DNA of 64,000 nt. Origin: Chondrilla cf. caribensis. Taxonomy: Eukaryota; Porifera; Demospongiae; Chondrillida; Chondrillidae. Below are positions 1-18,354 of the stretch, one piece after another. The stretch is from positions 93,501 to 157,500 of the forward strand of contig OZ026559.1 of the NCBI GenBank assembly GCA_964020155.1. Direction: 5' to 3'. A model generated the notes under the pieces. The model made no database searches. It saw only the letters and a program-made list of their open reading frames with translations, and was not told where the DNA came from. The first letter of the stretch is position 1; each line of letters opens with the position of its first letter. Made by a program: the position numbers and the translations under genes.

Positions 1-4
1 TCAC

Positions 5-3368
<3,364 letters not shown>

Positions 3369-3515
3369 ATTTTACATGGCAGACCGAACGTAGCTACGTG
3401 GACTCACAACTGAACTGCTTTTTACGAGAGTCCATATTGAAGAATGTCGGATGGACACACCCCATCACGTGATCATGCCACACCTCGTGAATATCATTAC
3501 CGTCCACCGGCCAGC
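3369..3515. promoter_or_regulatory. Shared divergent promoter, PDE10 / USP14
   Basis: Only 147 bp separate the two start codons, so both 5' UTRs and the core promoters must fit here. The palindrome ATCACGTGAT (E-box/CLEAR-like) sits at 3464-3473. No clear TATA box was seen. The promoter role is inferred from gene arrangement. Confidence 0.6.
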
Positions 3516-7382
<3,867 letters not shown>

Positions 7383-7465
7383 GTGTTTATACTCAATTCT
7401 GTGTAGAGTTGTTGCTGCCAATGATGTATCCGGTTAAGATGAATGGCATTGAATATATAACTGAG

Positions 7466-7527
<62 letters not shown>

Positions 7528-7939
7528 TGTACGTGTGTGTATATGCATCAGTACTATCCTAGTCTCGTATGTTTTTGGCTGCACTCCTATTCCACGGTGC
7601 CAGCCTAGGAGCATAATATGTGTGTGTCCCCTCACTGGTGCCAATGTGCTGGCTGGTCGTGTAACTGTAACTGATTCAATTCCAGCACATCACACCACCT
7701 GGTGATCCTGCCGTATCGCACACTGTTTGTGGTCTCTTTCACTTATGATACAATCACATACAAATCCCTTCCTACTGCACCACCCACCTCTATTGTCCAT
7801 ATGGACGCGTATAATACCATTCAACAAGCACTGCACTACCACAGTCGACTATTGTAGTTGTTGAATAACCCGGGGTTCAAGGTTCGAGGAGACAGCACGC
7901 ACGCCGATAGTTTTCGACTCGACTAGAGGGGATCTAGCC
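7383..7939. other. Intergenic gap, USP14 3' flank to calmodulin-like gene
   Basis: Contains a (TG)n tract at 7468-7526 and otherwise unique sequence. The last ~150 bp probably hold the 5' UTR of the calmodulin-like gene. No further coding exon seen. Confidence 0.6.
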
Positions 7940-8386
7940 ATGGAAGAGCTCACTGAGGAACAGATTGGCGAGATCAAGGAAGTGTTCACCTTGTTCGACA
8001 AGAACGGAGACGATACGATCGTTTCCACTGAGCTGGGGACAGTGATGCGTTCGTTGGGGAAGAACCCGACAGAGGCGGAGCTACAGGAGATGATCAAAGA
8101 AGCGGACGAAACGGGAAAAGGAGTGATTTCGTTCGAGTCCTTCAAAATGCTCTTGTCGAAGGTAACTAAACTGGACAGTGATAGAGCCGAAGAGCTTCTG
8201 GAGGCGTTTAAGGTCCTCGACATGGACAACGTAGGGTCGATAGACGTCGGGGAGTTTCGGTTCATGATGACGCACCTCGGAGAGCAGTTGACTGTCGAAG
8301 AAGCTCAAGACATGATCAAGGAGGTCGGAGTGGACGCGAACAAGAGGATAAACTATGGAGAATACGTGAAATCGCTTGCTGACTAG
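7940..8386 (+). CDS. Calmodulin-like EF-hand protein, intronless
   Basis: A single uninterrupted frame of 148 residues, the same length as calmodulin and collinear with it ([20 protein letters not shown]). There are four EF-hand positions. Loop 1 ([12 protein letters not shown]) looks able to bind calcium. Loop 2 ([12 protein letters not shown]) has Thr at position 3 and Ser in place of the position-12 Glu. Loop 3 ([12 protein letters not shown]) keeps the acidic ends but has Val at position 5. Loop 4 ([12 protein letters not shown]) has Gly at position 1. It is therefore a divergent calmodulin-like sensor with probably two good sites. No introns interrupt it, unlike most neighbours, which suggests a retrocopy or a lineage-specific expansion of single-exon calmodulin-like genes. 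The stop is followed by a GC-rich inverted stretch (GCCCGTT...AACGGGC) at about 8385-8415. Confidence 0.85.
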   Translation: MEELTEEQIGEIKEVFTLFDKNGDDTIVSTELGTVMRSLGKNPTEAELQEMIKEADETGKGVISFESFKMLLSKVTKLDSDRAEELLEAFKVLDMDNVGSIDVGEFRFMMTHLGEQLTVEEAQDMIKEVGVDANKRINYGEYVKSLAD

Positions 8387-8399
8387 CCCGTTGCACGCT

Positions 8400-9620
8400 C
8401 CACTGTGAACGGGCTAGTAGGCGGGTACGTTTTATTTCCATAATTTATACCTGGAGACCCGGGGATAGTGAACTTATCAAAATTTGCTTTTCATTGCTAT
8501 TTTGGACGATTGTCCTACAACTCACTCTAACAATAAGAATATAGCCTACTATAATAAGTGTTTTTGTAATAGCACAGCATGCATATGTATGTCTGCCTAT
8601 CGATATCAAGGTTCGCAGCAAACGGTTTAGCGTCTAGGGACTGATCAGCAAATCGCTACAACATGTATATGTGCTTCCTTCAAAGGCAGCACTAGCTGTT
8701 GGTGGAGTATGGGGTTATTGGGGACGTTTGTGTGTGGTGACCGGACATCCTGAGATTGTTAAGTGTCCATTAGTTATTCAGTGATAACATGCTCCACAAC
8801 TGAAAATGAACATTAGCATGACCTAACTGATAATAATCCTGTCTGTTTACTGTATGTAGTTATATCAATCAATCAATCGAACAATCATTATTATTAACGT
8901 GCCACATGCATACCACTAGGACAGACAGTCCCATGAGAAACACATCATATATCAAAAAAGAGAAAAATAAGATCAACACGAAACATTATAAGATATAAAA
9001 TTTAAAAATAATAATGAAAAGGTCACCCACTCAGGATCAAACACACCTATATATGGAGAGCTTTACAGGGACTTTCCACAGATACTGTGTATTATACCTG
9101 ATTGTATATAATTATAACATTACACATTAAGGCGCTGAAACATAACGTTTGGTCAGCATTTTCATTCTCTGTACTTTTCATTTCATACTGAAGGTGGCAG
9201 TATTCTCTTAATATTCGTATAGATCTTATTGTCTTGTATCTCTCAGTTGAGTTTCACAACCTTCATGGCTTCCACTGATTTCCATGTGACCTTGTCACTG
9301 TCTTGTAGCCCATATATACCCACATACCACAAAAAGACAATTGACGAGATCTTCTCTGGCTTACTATTTCAACATTTCCATTGAACTACTTCTGGTTGAA
9401 TGACAGCGAATTGGCTACATGATAGCTTGTCTAGCGAGCATTGCCCGCCATTCACGTTGATAAGATAAATTGTTGCTGGGCAGCAATTTTCGGCAAGAAT
9501 CTTGCAAAAATATTGCGAAAATTGACACGGTTTTTTGTGACAAGCCTATAAGGCGCTTAACCGCTTGGGCTAGGCGTTTAATCCTGAGGGCGTTTTTAGC
9601 TTTGTGCTTGGAGACACAAC
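8400..9620. other. Intergenic region with SINE-tail copy
   Basis: No coding exon seen. Holds a reverse-oriented copy of the 3' part of the SINE described at 18355-18745, and AT-rich sequence. Positions 9480-9600 probably belong to the IFT52 5' flank. Confidence 0.6.
8925..9097 (-). mobile_element. SINE tail copy, 5'-truncated, reverse orientation
   Basis: The reverse complement aligns along about 155 bp with 18580-18740 (shared TGTGGAAAGTCCCTGTAAAG, GAGTGGGTGACC, and the TTTTGTGTTGATCTTATTTT-like stretch). The tRNA-like head is absent. Confidence 0.8.
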
Positions 9621-9623
9621 AAT

Positions 9624-10172
9624 ATGGGTCTTGACGAGGTATCTCCACTGCCACCTTCTTCACGTGGAGATTCTCTTGTATTATTATCATATATTGTGTA
9701 TTAGGATGTTTCGAGTAATGTCCTTCTGTTCAATTCGTCGAAGAAGGAGCTCTTCTCCGTTAACAACGGACTTAAAATCCTTCTAAGGCGATTGAAGGCG
9801 TCTTGGAACGTTGTGAAGTAAGGAGCTGTGCTCTGTTGCATGCTATAACTAGGAGTTAAGTCCTCGTCCTGTCTATGTACGTAGTCAGCGAGAGGAGATC
9901 AGCGGAGCTGTACTGAAGGGAGCCAGGATGATAGTGTTCGGGGCTCCGAAGGACAGATTTACTGCTGAAGAGGTTAGTACGGGCGGGGCTAACGGTGACC
10001 AGCGGGTGGACGAATCTGTCGTTTCTCTAGTTTCTTTCGATAAAGAGGTACATTGATGAAGGAGGAAGCGTGCTGATCATGATGACGGAAGGAGGGGAGG
10101 AGAAGCTGGACACGAACATCAACTTCCTCCTGGAGGAATACGGTATAATGGTGAACACAGGTGTGTGTCTCT

Positions 10173-10239
<67 letters not shown>

Positions 10240-11534
10240 CTACAACTGTAGTATATATCTGAGTCTTTCCTATCCATTGTTCCAGATGCTGTAGTGCGTT
10301 CTGTATACTACAAGTACTTCCACCCCAAAGAGGTGCTGGTCTCCAATGGTGTATTGAACAGGGAGATTAACGTGGCTGCTGGTAAGGGCCCGGGTGGGCT
10401 CTTAGAAGAAGACCCTTCAGAGAGCTTGTCTTTTGTTTATCCCTTTGGAGCCACTTTGACCGTACAGAAGCCAGCGGTGGCTGTGCTGTCCTCCGGCAGT
10501 GTGTCCTACCCACAGAACAGACCAGTGTGTGCGTTCTACCAGAAGGTGGGCATATGGGTGTACTGTGGTGTACCATATGTCCAGTATGTGTGTTCTACCA
10601 GAAGGTGGGCATATGGGTGTACTGTGGTGTACCATATGTCCAGTGTGTGCGTTCTACCAGAAGGTGGGCATATGGGTGTACTGTGGTGTACCATACGTCT
10701 GTGAACAATGGTGGTGAACTTGGTAGTGTTTGTGATGGTGGGTGACCAGTATGAGGATGTACTAGACGTGCAAGTTGTACTGTACTTACTACCAGTACTG
10801 GTTGGAATACTTTACATGAGCTAGGGACTGAGTGAGGTGTGTGTATCAACCAGGAGATTGTACTAACCAGGGTACTTACTAAGCAAGTTGTACTGTACTT
10901 GCTATCAGTACTGGTTGGAATACTTTACATGAGCTAGGGACTGAGTGAGGTGTGTGTATCAACCAGGAGATTGTACTTATTATTCTCACTGTCATCTTCA
11001 GGATGGCGGAGGTAAGCTTGCTGTGGTAGGCTCAGCTCATGTGTTCAGTGATGGGTATATCGATAAAGAAGAAAACAGTAAATTACAAGAAATTATATTC
11101 AAGTGGCTGACAACGGACCAAGTGTCACTTAATCAAATTGATGCAGAGAATCCTGAGGTAAGTGAACAGTTTATCAGCCCTACCCTCTACCCCTGGTGTA
11201 TTGTCACACTCCCCACCCCCTACCCCTGGTGTATTCTCATGCTCCCACCCCCTACCCCTGGTGTATTGTCACGCTCCCCACCCTCTACCCCTGGTATATT
11301 GTCACGCTCCCCACCCCCTACCCCTGGTGTATTCTCACGCTCCCCACCCCCTACCCCTACTAGATCTCAGACTACCACTTTTTGCCAGACACTGGGAAAA
11401 TGGCAGAGAAGTTGAAGAGCAGTCTCCAAGAGAGTGAGGAGGTCCCTCGTGACTTTACAGCCCTCTTCGATCACACTCTTCACTCCCTAGACATGAAGGT
11501 TTTACCAGATGTTTTAAAGTATGTGTGTGTCTCT

Positions 11535-11574
<40 letters not shown>

Positions 11575-12212
11575 TGTAGTTAACCCCTATGCAGAGCTCA
11601 TGAACAGCTTGGAGTGAAACATGAACAGTTGACCTTAATCTCTCCACAATTTGAGACTCCTCTCCCTTTGCTCCAGCCAGCTGTGAGTGTGTTGTGTGGT
11701 CCAGGAACAGTGTAGTAGTTGTTGCACTGCTGTTGTTTTCAATTAGGTGGTTCCCCCAACTTTCAGGGAACTCCCCCCTCCCACTTTGGATCTGTTTGAC
11801 CTGGACGAACACTTCTCATCAGAGCAAGCTAGAATTGCACAACTCACTAACAAGTGTATGTGTGTGGGGGGGCGTGGATGGTGGTTGTGGGGGTGTGTCT
11901 GCTTCACGAGTGTTCACCTCATCATTGGGTGCTACAGGTGGGGATGAGGACTTGGAGTATTATGTCCGAGAGTGTGGGTCAATACTGGGAGTGCATCAGA
12001 AGCTGTCAGAGGATGCCAACTCCGGGAAACACATCCTCGAATACATCCTCCACCATGTGGTGGAGTTCAAGAAGTTCAACCAGGTGTGTGGACTTGGTGG
12101 ATGATTGTGCTTGTAATGGGGTAGACCTCACTGGTGCCTGTTGTACCCACTACAGGTACCATTTGGTGAGGAAGGGGGCGTGGCTCCCACTCCCGTTCAA
12201 GAAGACTCGTAA
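9624..12212 (+). CDS. IFT52: Intraflagellar transport protein 52 (IFT-B core subunit)
   Basis: Core subunit of the anterograde IFT-B train that carries cargo into cilia. Exons: 9624-9638, 9705-9817, 9885-9972, 10031-10160, 10286-10545, 11002-11157, 11364-11518, 11595-11682, 11747-11855, 11938-12083, 12156-12212, giving 438 residues (human 437). Landmarks in order: NVLLFNSSKKELFSVNNG, VFGAPKDRFTAEE, YIDEGGSVLIMM, DTNINFLLEEYGIMVNTDAV, YKYFHPKEVLVSNGVLNREI, FVYPFGATLTVQKPAVAVLS, KLAVVGSAHVFSDGYIDKEE, LNQIDAENPEISDYHFLP, PPTFRELPPPTLDLFDLDEH and HILEYILHHVVEFKKFNQ. Exon 1 is five codons (MGLDE), chosen because exon 2 has no in-frame ATG and the phases fit. Exon 5's 3' end and donor are triplicated as a 59-bp tandem repeat. 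Confidence 0.94.
10161..10238 (+). repeat. (GT)n forming the IFT52 intron 4 donor
   Basis: Exon 4 ends ACAG and the intron begins GTGTGTGTCTCTGTGC followed by pure TG. Confidence 0.95.
10520..10700 (+). repeat. 59-bp tandem triplication covering the IFT52 exon 5 donor
   Basis: ACCAGAAGGTGGGCATATGG recurs at 10538, 10597 and 10656, a 59-bp period. Each copy contains the last codons of exon 5 (TACCAGAAG) and the donor GTGGGC. Only splicing at the first copy (10546) keeps the family's reading frame. Confidence 0.95.
10755..10990 (+). repeat. 113-bp minisatellite, IFT52 locus (about two units)
   Basis: GTACTGGTTGGAATACTTTA starts at 10795 and again at 10908. The same unit forms a longer array in the FAK gene at 61955-62365. 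Confidence 0.95.
11175..11362 (+). repeat. ~31-bp minisatellite, IFT52 intron 6
   Basis: Six units containing CCCTACCCCTGGTGTATT and TCACGCTCCC fill the intron up to the acceptor of exon 7; the last unit contributes the pyrimidine tract. Confidence 0.9.
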
Positions 12213-12923
12213 CATTCCAAACTAACCACTGTCCTTCACAACGTCATCACTTATCCTTTCCACTCAAACTTACCATGTTTGTCGGTTGTAAACTACTGTA
12301 TGTGCTATACTCCACTAGACCACAAGCTGTTGTAGCTTTGCATACAACTACATTTTAAATGGAAATGCCCCCACTTTCGAACCACCCAAGTCTACCGCTA
12401 ACAACACAGCATCAATGGGTTAGGTTTGCTCGTAACACGGTGCACAGTCACTGGGACTGGCTCACCATCGTCAGGGCTTGTAGCTACTGCTGAATTCACT
12501 GTTACCCAGTTAAATAATATTATATTAATGTTGAAATGAATGAATACAATAACAATAATTAGTTGGTTCTCTGTGGATAATGCTGATATCCACAGTTTCA
12601 ATAACTGTATGAATCGAGTTACAAAGTGTGTGTGTGTGTGTCAGCCATTCTGCAAATGGTGATACATCATCAGGTGTGCTGTTTCCTAGGAGACCACCTG
12701 TTCTATGCGACGCACGTCATCCACAAGTACTGGGAAGTACTGAGGACTCTTGAAGCCTTCGGTGAACAACTCACGGCTGGGAAATCCCTCCAATCTGTGA
12801 CAAAGTCAGTGTATTCGCATGACAGGGAGTGACGGCAAATACGTACTCAACACACTCGTTGACAGCACTTGTCCAATCACACAACACCAGCCTTTATCCT
12901 ATTGCACACACATCCACAGTCAC
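12213..12923. other. Tail-to-tail gap IFT52 / ODC
   Basis: IFT52 3' flank, ODC 3' flank and one orphan exon-like segment (12689-12804). Nothing else recognised. Confidence 0.5.
12689..12804 (+). other. Orphan exon-like segment
   Basis: An open stretch (DHLFYATHVIHKYWEVLRTL, then EAFGEQLTAGKSLQSVT) with C/G-rich third positions, preceded by TTTCCTAG and followed by a possible GTCAGT donor. No neighbouring exon of matching phase was found and the family is not recognised. It may be an exon of a gene lost from this locus, an unrecognised gene, or chance. Confidence 0.3.
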
Positions 12924-14869
12924 TCACATCTCAGCGGTAGAAGTGTAGTAGAAAGAACGTGGCTTCTGAAACCCGTTGAAAGTGGAGGATGCGGCCACGG
13001 TGTACGCCCCCATGTCCTCAAAGTACAGCCAGTCACCAACGTTCACCTCTGGGAGGAACCTGTCTTCCGTGATCATGTCCAGTCCATCACAGGTTGGTCC
13101 CCATATGCTACACCGGTAGACGTCCTCTTGTTTTGGGACCACCAGCTCAGGCTGTGGGGTAGCGTGGTCGTACACTATACAGTTGAAGGACCCGTAGAGT
13201 CCATCGTTCACATAATACCTGAATATCTGCAAAATGTGAAATTGCACATTAAAACAGTGAGTGGTATGGGTATGTGTGGTGTGGTATGGGTGTGTGTTGT
13301 GAGTGGTGTGGTGTGTGTTGTGAGTGGTACAGCTCATATTAACTCCTAAAACAGACAAACCTTTTCTCCGTCCACTTCCATCTCTCTCTTGCTAATCACA
13401 CACACGGCCAGAGTGTGCGTGGATGCTGCAAAGAAACGTCCTGGTTCTGCTATCACCTTCAAGTTCTTCTTGTCACTGAAATGCTCCAGCACCGAGGTGT
13501 TGATGGCGTTACTCATCTTCGTGAAGAGATGGTTGGAATTAGAACCACCGGGGAATCCCCCTCCAATATCCAGCAACGTGAAGTTGTACCCAATGCTCTC
13601 CCCGTACTGGAAGACTGTGTGCGCCATCTCAATAGCTCTGGTGTAGGCCTTGGGGTCCTCCGACCCAGAACCGATGTGGAAGCTGGTGCGCGGGAGAGGA
13701 TGGTTGACAGCACATGCACAGCCACTCACCTCAACTATAATACCATTCACCCACCCACTCCAACTGTCACACACACTCAGCACTCACCCACTCACTCCAA
13801 CCGTCACACCCACACACTCCAACCACCACACCCACACACTCACCATCTACCCACTCCAACCGCCACACCCACTCACTCACCACTCACCTCACTCCTACCA
13901 CATTTAGGTCCATTCCCTTGGCAGTGTCCAGCAAATGGAAGGCTTCCGGCACAGTGGCCCCAAACTTGCACCCGAGGTTACACACTGCCTTGGGGTCATC
14001 TGCTCTGATCCGCACCACCAGCTCCCCATTGGGGTGGGCCTTGGCCATCTTACCCAGTTCTATTTTGTTGTCAAACGTCATCCTATTCACTCCACAGCCA
14101 GCAGCAAACCTGTCAAGGTGTAAGAATGTTCAAGCTCGTGCAACACAGAAATGTGTGTACATGTGTCCCATGGGGTGGGGGGTGGGGTAAGACGTACTTG
14201 ATATGGGAGACCTGCTTACAAGGATTGGCGTAGATGATCCTCTGCGGGGGGACCCCCAAGGAGAGGATGGTCTGCATCTCCTGTTTGCTGGCACAGTCGA
14301 ACCCAACCCCTAGCCAGGCCAGGACTGACAGCAAGACCTTGTCGTTGTTACACTTCACAGCTAGAGAGGGGGAGGGGGGGAGGGATGACCGAGGATGGTA
14401 ATGAATGAGTGATGAACAGAGTACATAACAGACACACGACCAATGCTGTGATAACTTGAAAAGTTGTATTCATGAGAGGAAGCAAGCAGAGGAACGTTGG
14501 CTCTAGGAGATTCTTGATACAAGCAATCAATGAGTTCCCAATCCGACGCACATTCGCTGGGTACTCCAGGCAATGATAATGCACACAACACACCGCATGC
14601 AACATAGAACATGGCAACCAAACATGCAACTTGGATCGAGTAACAACACGGCAGTGACGTCTGCCCTGGTTCTCACCATAGAATGGCTGGACCTCCGGGA
14701 GAGCAGCGCTCCACGTGTGGTGCAACCGGTGCAGCCTTCCTAGGTCCACGACATAGAAGGGATCCTCTTGGTCGCCTTGTAGCTTGGAGCGCACAAGGTC
14801 AACAGGGTCCGTTGATGCTGCCACCACTTCAATCGGGTTCATCTGGTCAGTTCCTGGAGCTACGGACAT
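12924..14869 (-). CDS. ODC1: Ornithine decarboxylase
   Basis: PLP enzyme that decarboxylates ornithine to putrescine, the entry step of polyamine synthesis. Coding exons in transcription order: 14869-14677, 14360-14198, 14109-13888, 13682-13361, 13226-12924, giving 400 residues. A non-coding exon ending at 15031 probably precedes them, its donor being a (TG)n tract. Active-site features are intact: PLP lysine in [78 protein letters not shown] and the catalytic-cysteine motif WGPTCDGLD. This favours a working enzyme over an antizyme inhibitor. The chain stops soon after [14 protein letters not shown], so it lacks the C-terminal degron extension of vertebrate ODC (461 residues). It is head to head with EIF3I. 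Confidence 0.94.
13740..13892. repeat. CACTC/CAACC-rich minisatellite, ODC intron 3
   Basis: Imperfect units of CCACTCACTCCAACCGTCAC type between ODC exons 13682-13361 and 14109-13888. Confidence 0.8.
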
Positions 14870-14923
14870 CTTTGAAGAGTAAACTGTTGACAAGAGAACA
14901 GGAGGAATCTTATTGGGTGTTTG

Positions 14924-14928
<5 letters not shown>

Positions 14929-15019
<91 letters not shown>

Positions 15020-15030
15020 CACACACACAC
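14929..15030. repeat. (CA)n tract, ODC 5' intron; TG donor on the sense strand
   Basis: About 100 bp of CA with ACATGTACAC interruptions. On the ODC sense strand it starts as GTGTGTGT directly after an exon ending GCAAG at 15031. Confidence 0.9.
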
Positions 15031-15544
15031 CTTGCAATACACCCTTAGCAAATGCTAGCCAATATCCCACTCCGGAACTGACACTACAGTCAACTCGTCA
15101 CCGACCCGGTAAACTGCTTGGGGAACCTTGCCCAGATACGAGCTCTGAAGCTATTGAGACGAAATAGACGGAATGAATGCACACAACCATCCAGTGAAAA
15201 CTGGGACAACCAACCTTGATCAGGCTGTCCCTAATATACTGTAGTTCAAGGGACTTTTTCGGTGAAATTTTTCCGTCTAGTCACGCGAAAGAAGACAACA
15301 AAGAATTCGACATTCACCGTCCGTACAGTAACGTTCGGAGAATGCCTCCTTTAGAATCAGTGGTAGAAACGATTTTTGCCGGACAAGTACACCAGTGGAT
15401 TAATGACAATCTTCAATGAAGACGGATTATCAATTCAAATGTACGATTTATCTCGAAACTAGGTCGGTAGATCTCGTGGAATCCAAACAAAAGGTCTGTC
15501 AAAAACAGCACTGAAGGAAGAGGCGGTCTCCTCCCTGACAAGAC

Positions 15545-15610
15545 TGACACGTGTTCATTACGCAACAGTCACGTGCTCCTTAAGGGGCTTTCCGTACCCC
15601 ACGTGGTACA
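15545..15610. promoter_or_regulatory. Cluster of three CACGTG E-boxes between ODC and EIF3I
   Basis: CACGTG occurs at 15548-15553, 15570-15575 and 15600-15605, directly upstream of the EIF3I start codon. In vertebrates ODC is a classic MYC/MAX target through CACGTG sites; a similar role here is inference. Confidence 0.5.
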
Positions 15611-15620
15611 GTAACCCAAA

Positions 15621-15889
15621 ATGGTAGGCATGGATAGTTTGTTCCTCCGTGGTCAAGTGTTTAACTTTGAACCTCTTTCCTTCTGTCCAACGTAGAGACC
15701 CATTGTACTGCATGGACACGAGAGGTCTATCACTCAAATTAAGTATAACAAACAAGGAGATTTACTGTTCTCTGTAGCCAAAGACATATCTCCTACATTG
15801 TGGTACTCAGAGAATGGAGAGAGAGTTGGAACGTACAACGGCCACACTGGAGCACTCTGGTGTATTGATGTGAACCGTATCCTTAATGG

Positions 15890-15923
<34 letters not shown>

Positions 15924-16172
15924 GTGTGCTCGTATTTTGCATTGTATGGAAATATGACCTCAACAACGCAATTAAAGGAGACAGTTCCCTTGTTCTGAGT
16001 GGAGGTGCTGACAATACAGCTCGTCTCTGGGACTGCGAGACAGGAGCATGCATCCGTACCTATGAGAGCAAGTCATCAGTCAGAGTGTGTGCCTTCAATG
16101 AGATTGGGACAAAGCTCGTATACTTCACTGATGCTAAAATGGGACATAAGTGTGAACTCGTGCTATATGACA

Positions 16173-16233
<61 letters not shown>

Positions 16234-17191
16234 AGGTGTGTGGATGTGGGTGGGTGTACATTCATTTCTCTAGTTCAATAGCTTCATTCTGCTACAGATT
16301 CTGGCGAACCTTGTTTCAAATGTGACGTGGATGGGTCCAGGACCACTGCTGCTCAATGGGGCTTGTTTGACGAATACCTCATTGCTGGGCACGAGGATGG
16401 GGAAATCAAGGTGTTTGATATTCGTAACTTGAGTGAGGCAGTGGAGAAGACCAAGAAGCATACAGACTCCATCAACGATATGCAAATGAACAAGGATAGG
16501 ACCATGTTCATCACAGCCTCTAGGGACCATTCTGCAAAGGTGAGCCGAGTAGTTGTTTCTTCATTTGGCTAGGAATTTGTTGTTGTTCTATGTGTTGACT
16601 GTCGACTTTATGACAGCTCATCTTTTGCTGTTGTTATTGACTTGTTTTTGCGCTATAACTTTTGTTTCACCCTATTTTCCCTCACTCCCCCTCTCTCCAC
16701 CACTTTTCCTGTTTCTTCCTCAATAGCTGTTTGATTCACAAAAGCTGAATGTAGTCAAGACCTACCTCACTGCCAGGCCAGTCAACTCGGCTGCTATATC
16801 TCCTCTTAGGGATCATGTATGTGAAAGACATTGTATATGGTGTCACATGACTGTCATGTGACTCATGTCTTTTCTGAAGGTTGTGTTGGGTGGTGGTCAA
16901 GAAGCAGCTGAAGTGACCACTACTGCCAGCAAGGCAGGAAAGTTTCAAGCTAGATTTTTTCACTTGGTATTTGAGGAAGAGATTGGAAGGGTCAAAGGTC
17001 ACTTCGGTCCCATCAACAGTGTTGCCTTCCACCCAAACGGGAAGAGGTGAGGTACCATCCAGCACTGCTGCAGGAATATGTGTGTTATTTGTGTTGTCTC
17101 TCTCTTCAGCTACAGTAGCGGTGGAGAAGATGGATATGTACGAATACACGAATTCGACCAATCATATTTTGATTTTGAATTTGAATACTAA
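15621..17191 (+). CDS. EIF3I: Eukaryotic translation initiation factor 3 subunit I (WD40)
   Basis: WD40 beta-propeller subunit of eIF3. Exons: 15621-15623, 15696-15876, 15978-16175, 16298-16539, 16727-16816, 16880-17046, 17110-17191, giving 320 residues (human 325). Exon 1 is the start codon only (ATG then GTAGGC). The chain reads [128 protein letters not shown] and [17 protein letters not shown], with the acidic/aromatic tail typical of eIF3i. The donor at 16176 is the first GT of a (GT)n tract; intron 2 (from 15877) also carries TG repeats. Confidence 0.95.
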
Positions 17192-18354
17192 TCAGCCACA
17201 CGGAGTTCATCACAGTACTAGTGTGACAATTGTATTCACTTCCTGTTGCAATTAATGGTTTTAAGTACAACTTAGGACAGTTTGTACAGCGAGCTGTAGA
17301 TCAAGCGTCCTTGTTATGTGCTGTCATTTGGCATCTAATCTTGATATTCAATAGATTATAATATCCTACTAACTTCAAAATCAAACAGTTATCAGTGGCA
17401 CTTATACCATCTGGAATAACCCATATTGTAAGGGGCGTGTTAGACTAATAGTTCTTCCAGACCTAGCTTGAGCGTTAGCTTCCCATCTCTGTGAGTGGGC
17501 AGAAACCTTGGCTACGTAAGATAGTGCTTAGCATTGTATGGGAGAGAATGGGGAAAAGTAATTAATGGCCATCTGGCCTAGCTCATGATGGAGGGGGTGT
17601 GTCAACCTAACACTTGGCCCGGATCTAGTAGAGGTCAGGAACAGAATTTCGAAACAAACCCCATCTCTGTACATGATTGAAAACCCATGTTATTCAGAAT
17701 GGTCCTGAATATTTCCTATGTATTTATGGACACTGGGGGGTCAGCACCAGGCCTATACCACCTCCAGGAGAGTCTACATGCAGCAGTGTTTGTTCATCAG
17801 TTCTATCAGTTAATATACCTCAACCCATACCCTACACAACCACACCTCAAAGATGCAATTTGGTAATATCTTCTCTTTGCAGAGGAATACTGCTATGTCC
17901 CTTACAGTGTTCGCGCATTCTCCGACGAAGTTTCTATCACAGGAAAGCAATAATGCACATACAGTCTGGAATACAGGAAAACTTTACATACCCTCGGGTT
18001 TTATAGTATGAAACAGAAGACTTTGTAAAGCCTCCTTGCCGTACCATCTTCGAGTATATTCGAATTTAGGAAATACTGCAACATCATATAATATGCATTC
18101 CTACGCGTAACTACTACAGTGAATTTATATTATTTATATAGTGCGAACAAAATGGCCGATTTCAAAACGCCGACAATTAGGATTTTGGCTAGAATTTGAG
18201 CGCAAAGACTTCAACGAACTTTAAATCTTCACCGAAGGTTCTTCTAAACCTATTAGAGACGATCAAGTGATTCGAGTGCCTGGGGGTGGCCTATTCTCCG
18301 AATTGAACATTGAGGGCAACTTTAAATAGCGCAGATACTAATAATAAAATAGAT

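Noticed and set aside
14348..15070. 240-codon minus-strand frame as an extended ODC N-terminus
   Set aside because: It runs through a CA repeat and an intron; the family's start motif and phases support initiation at 14869.
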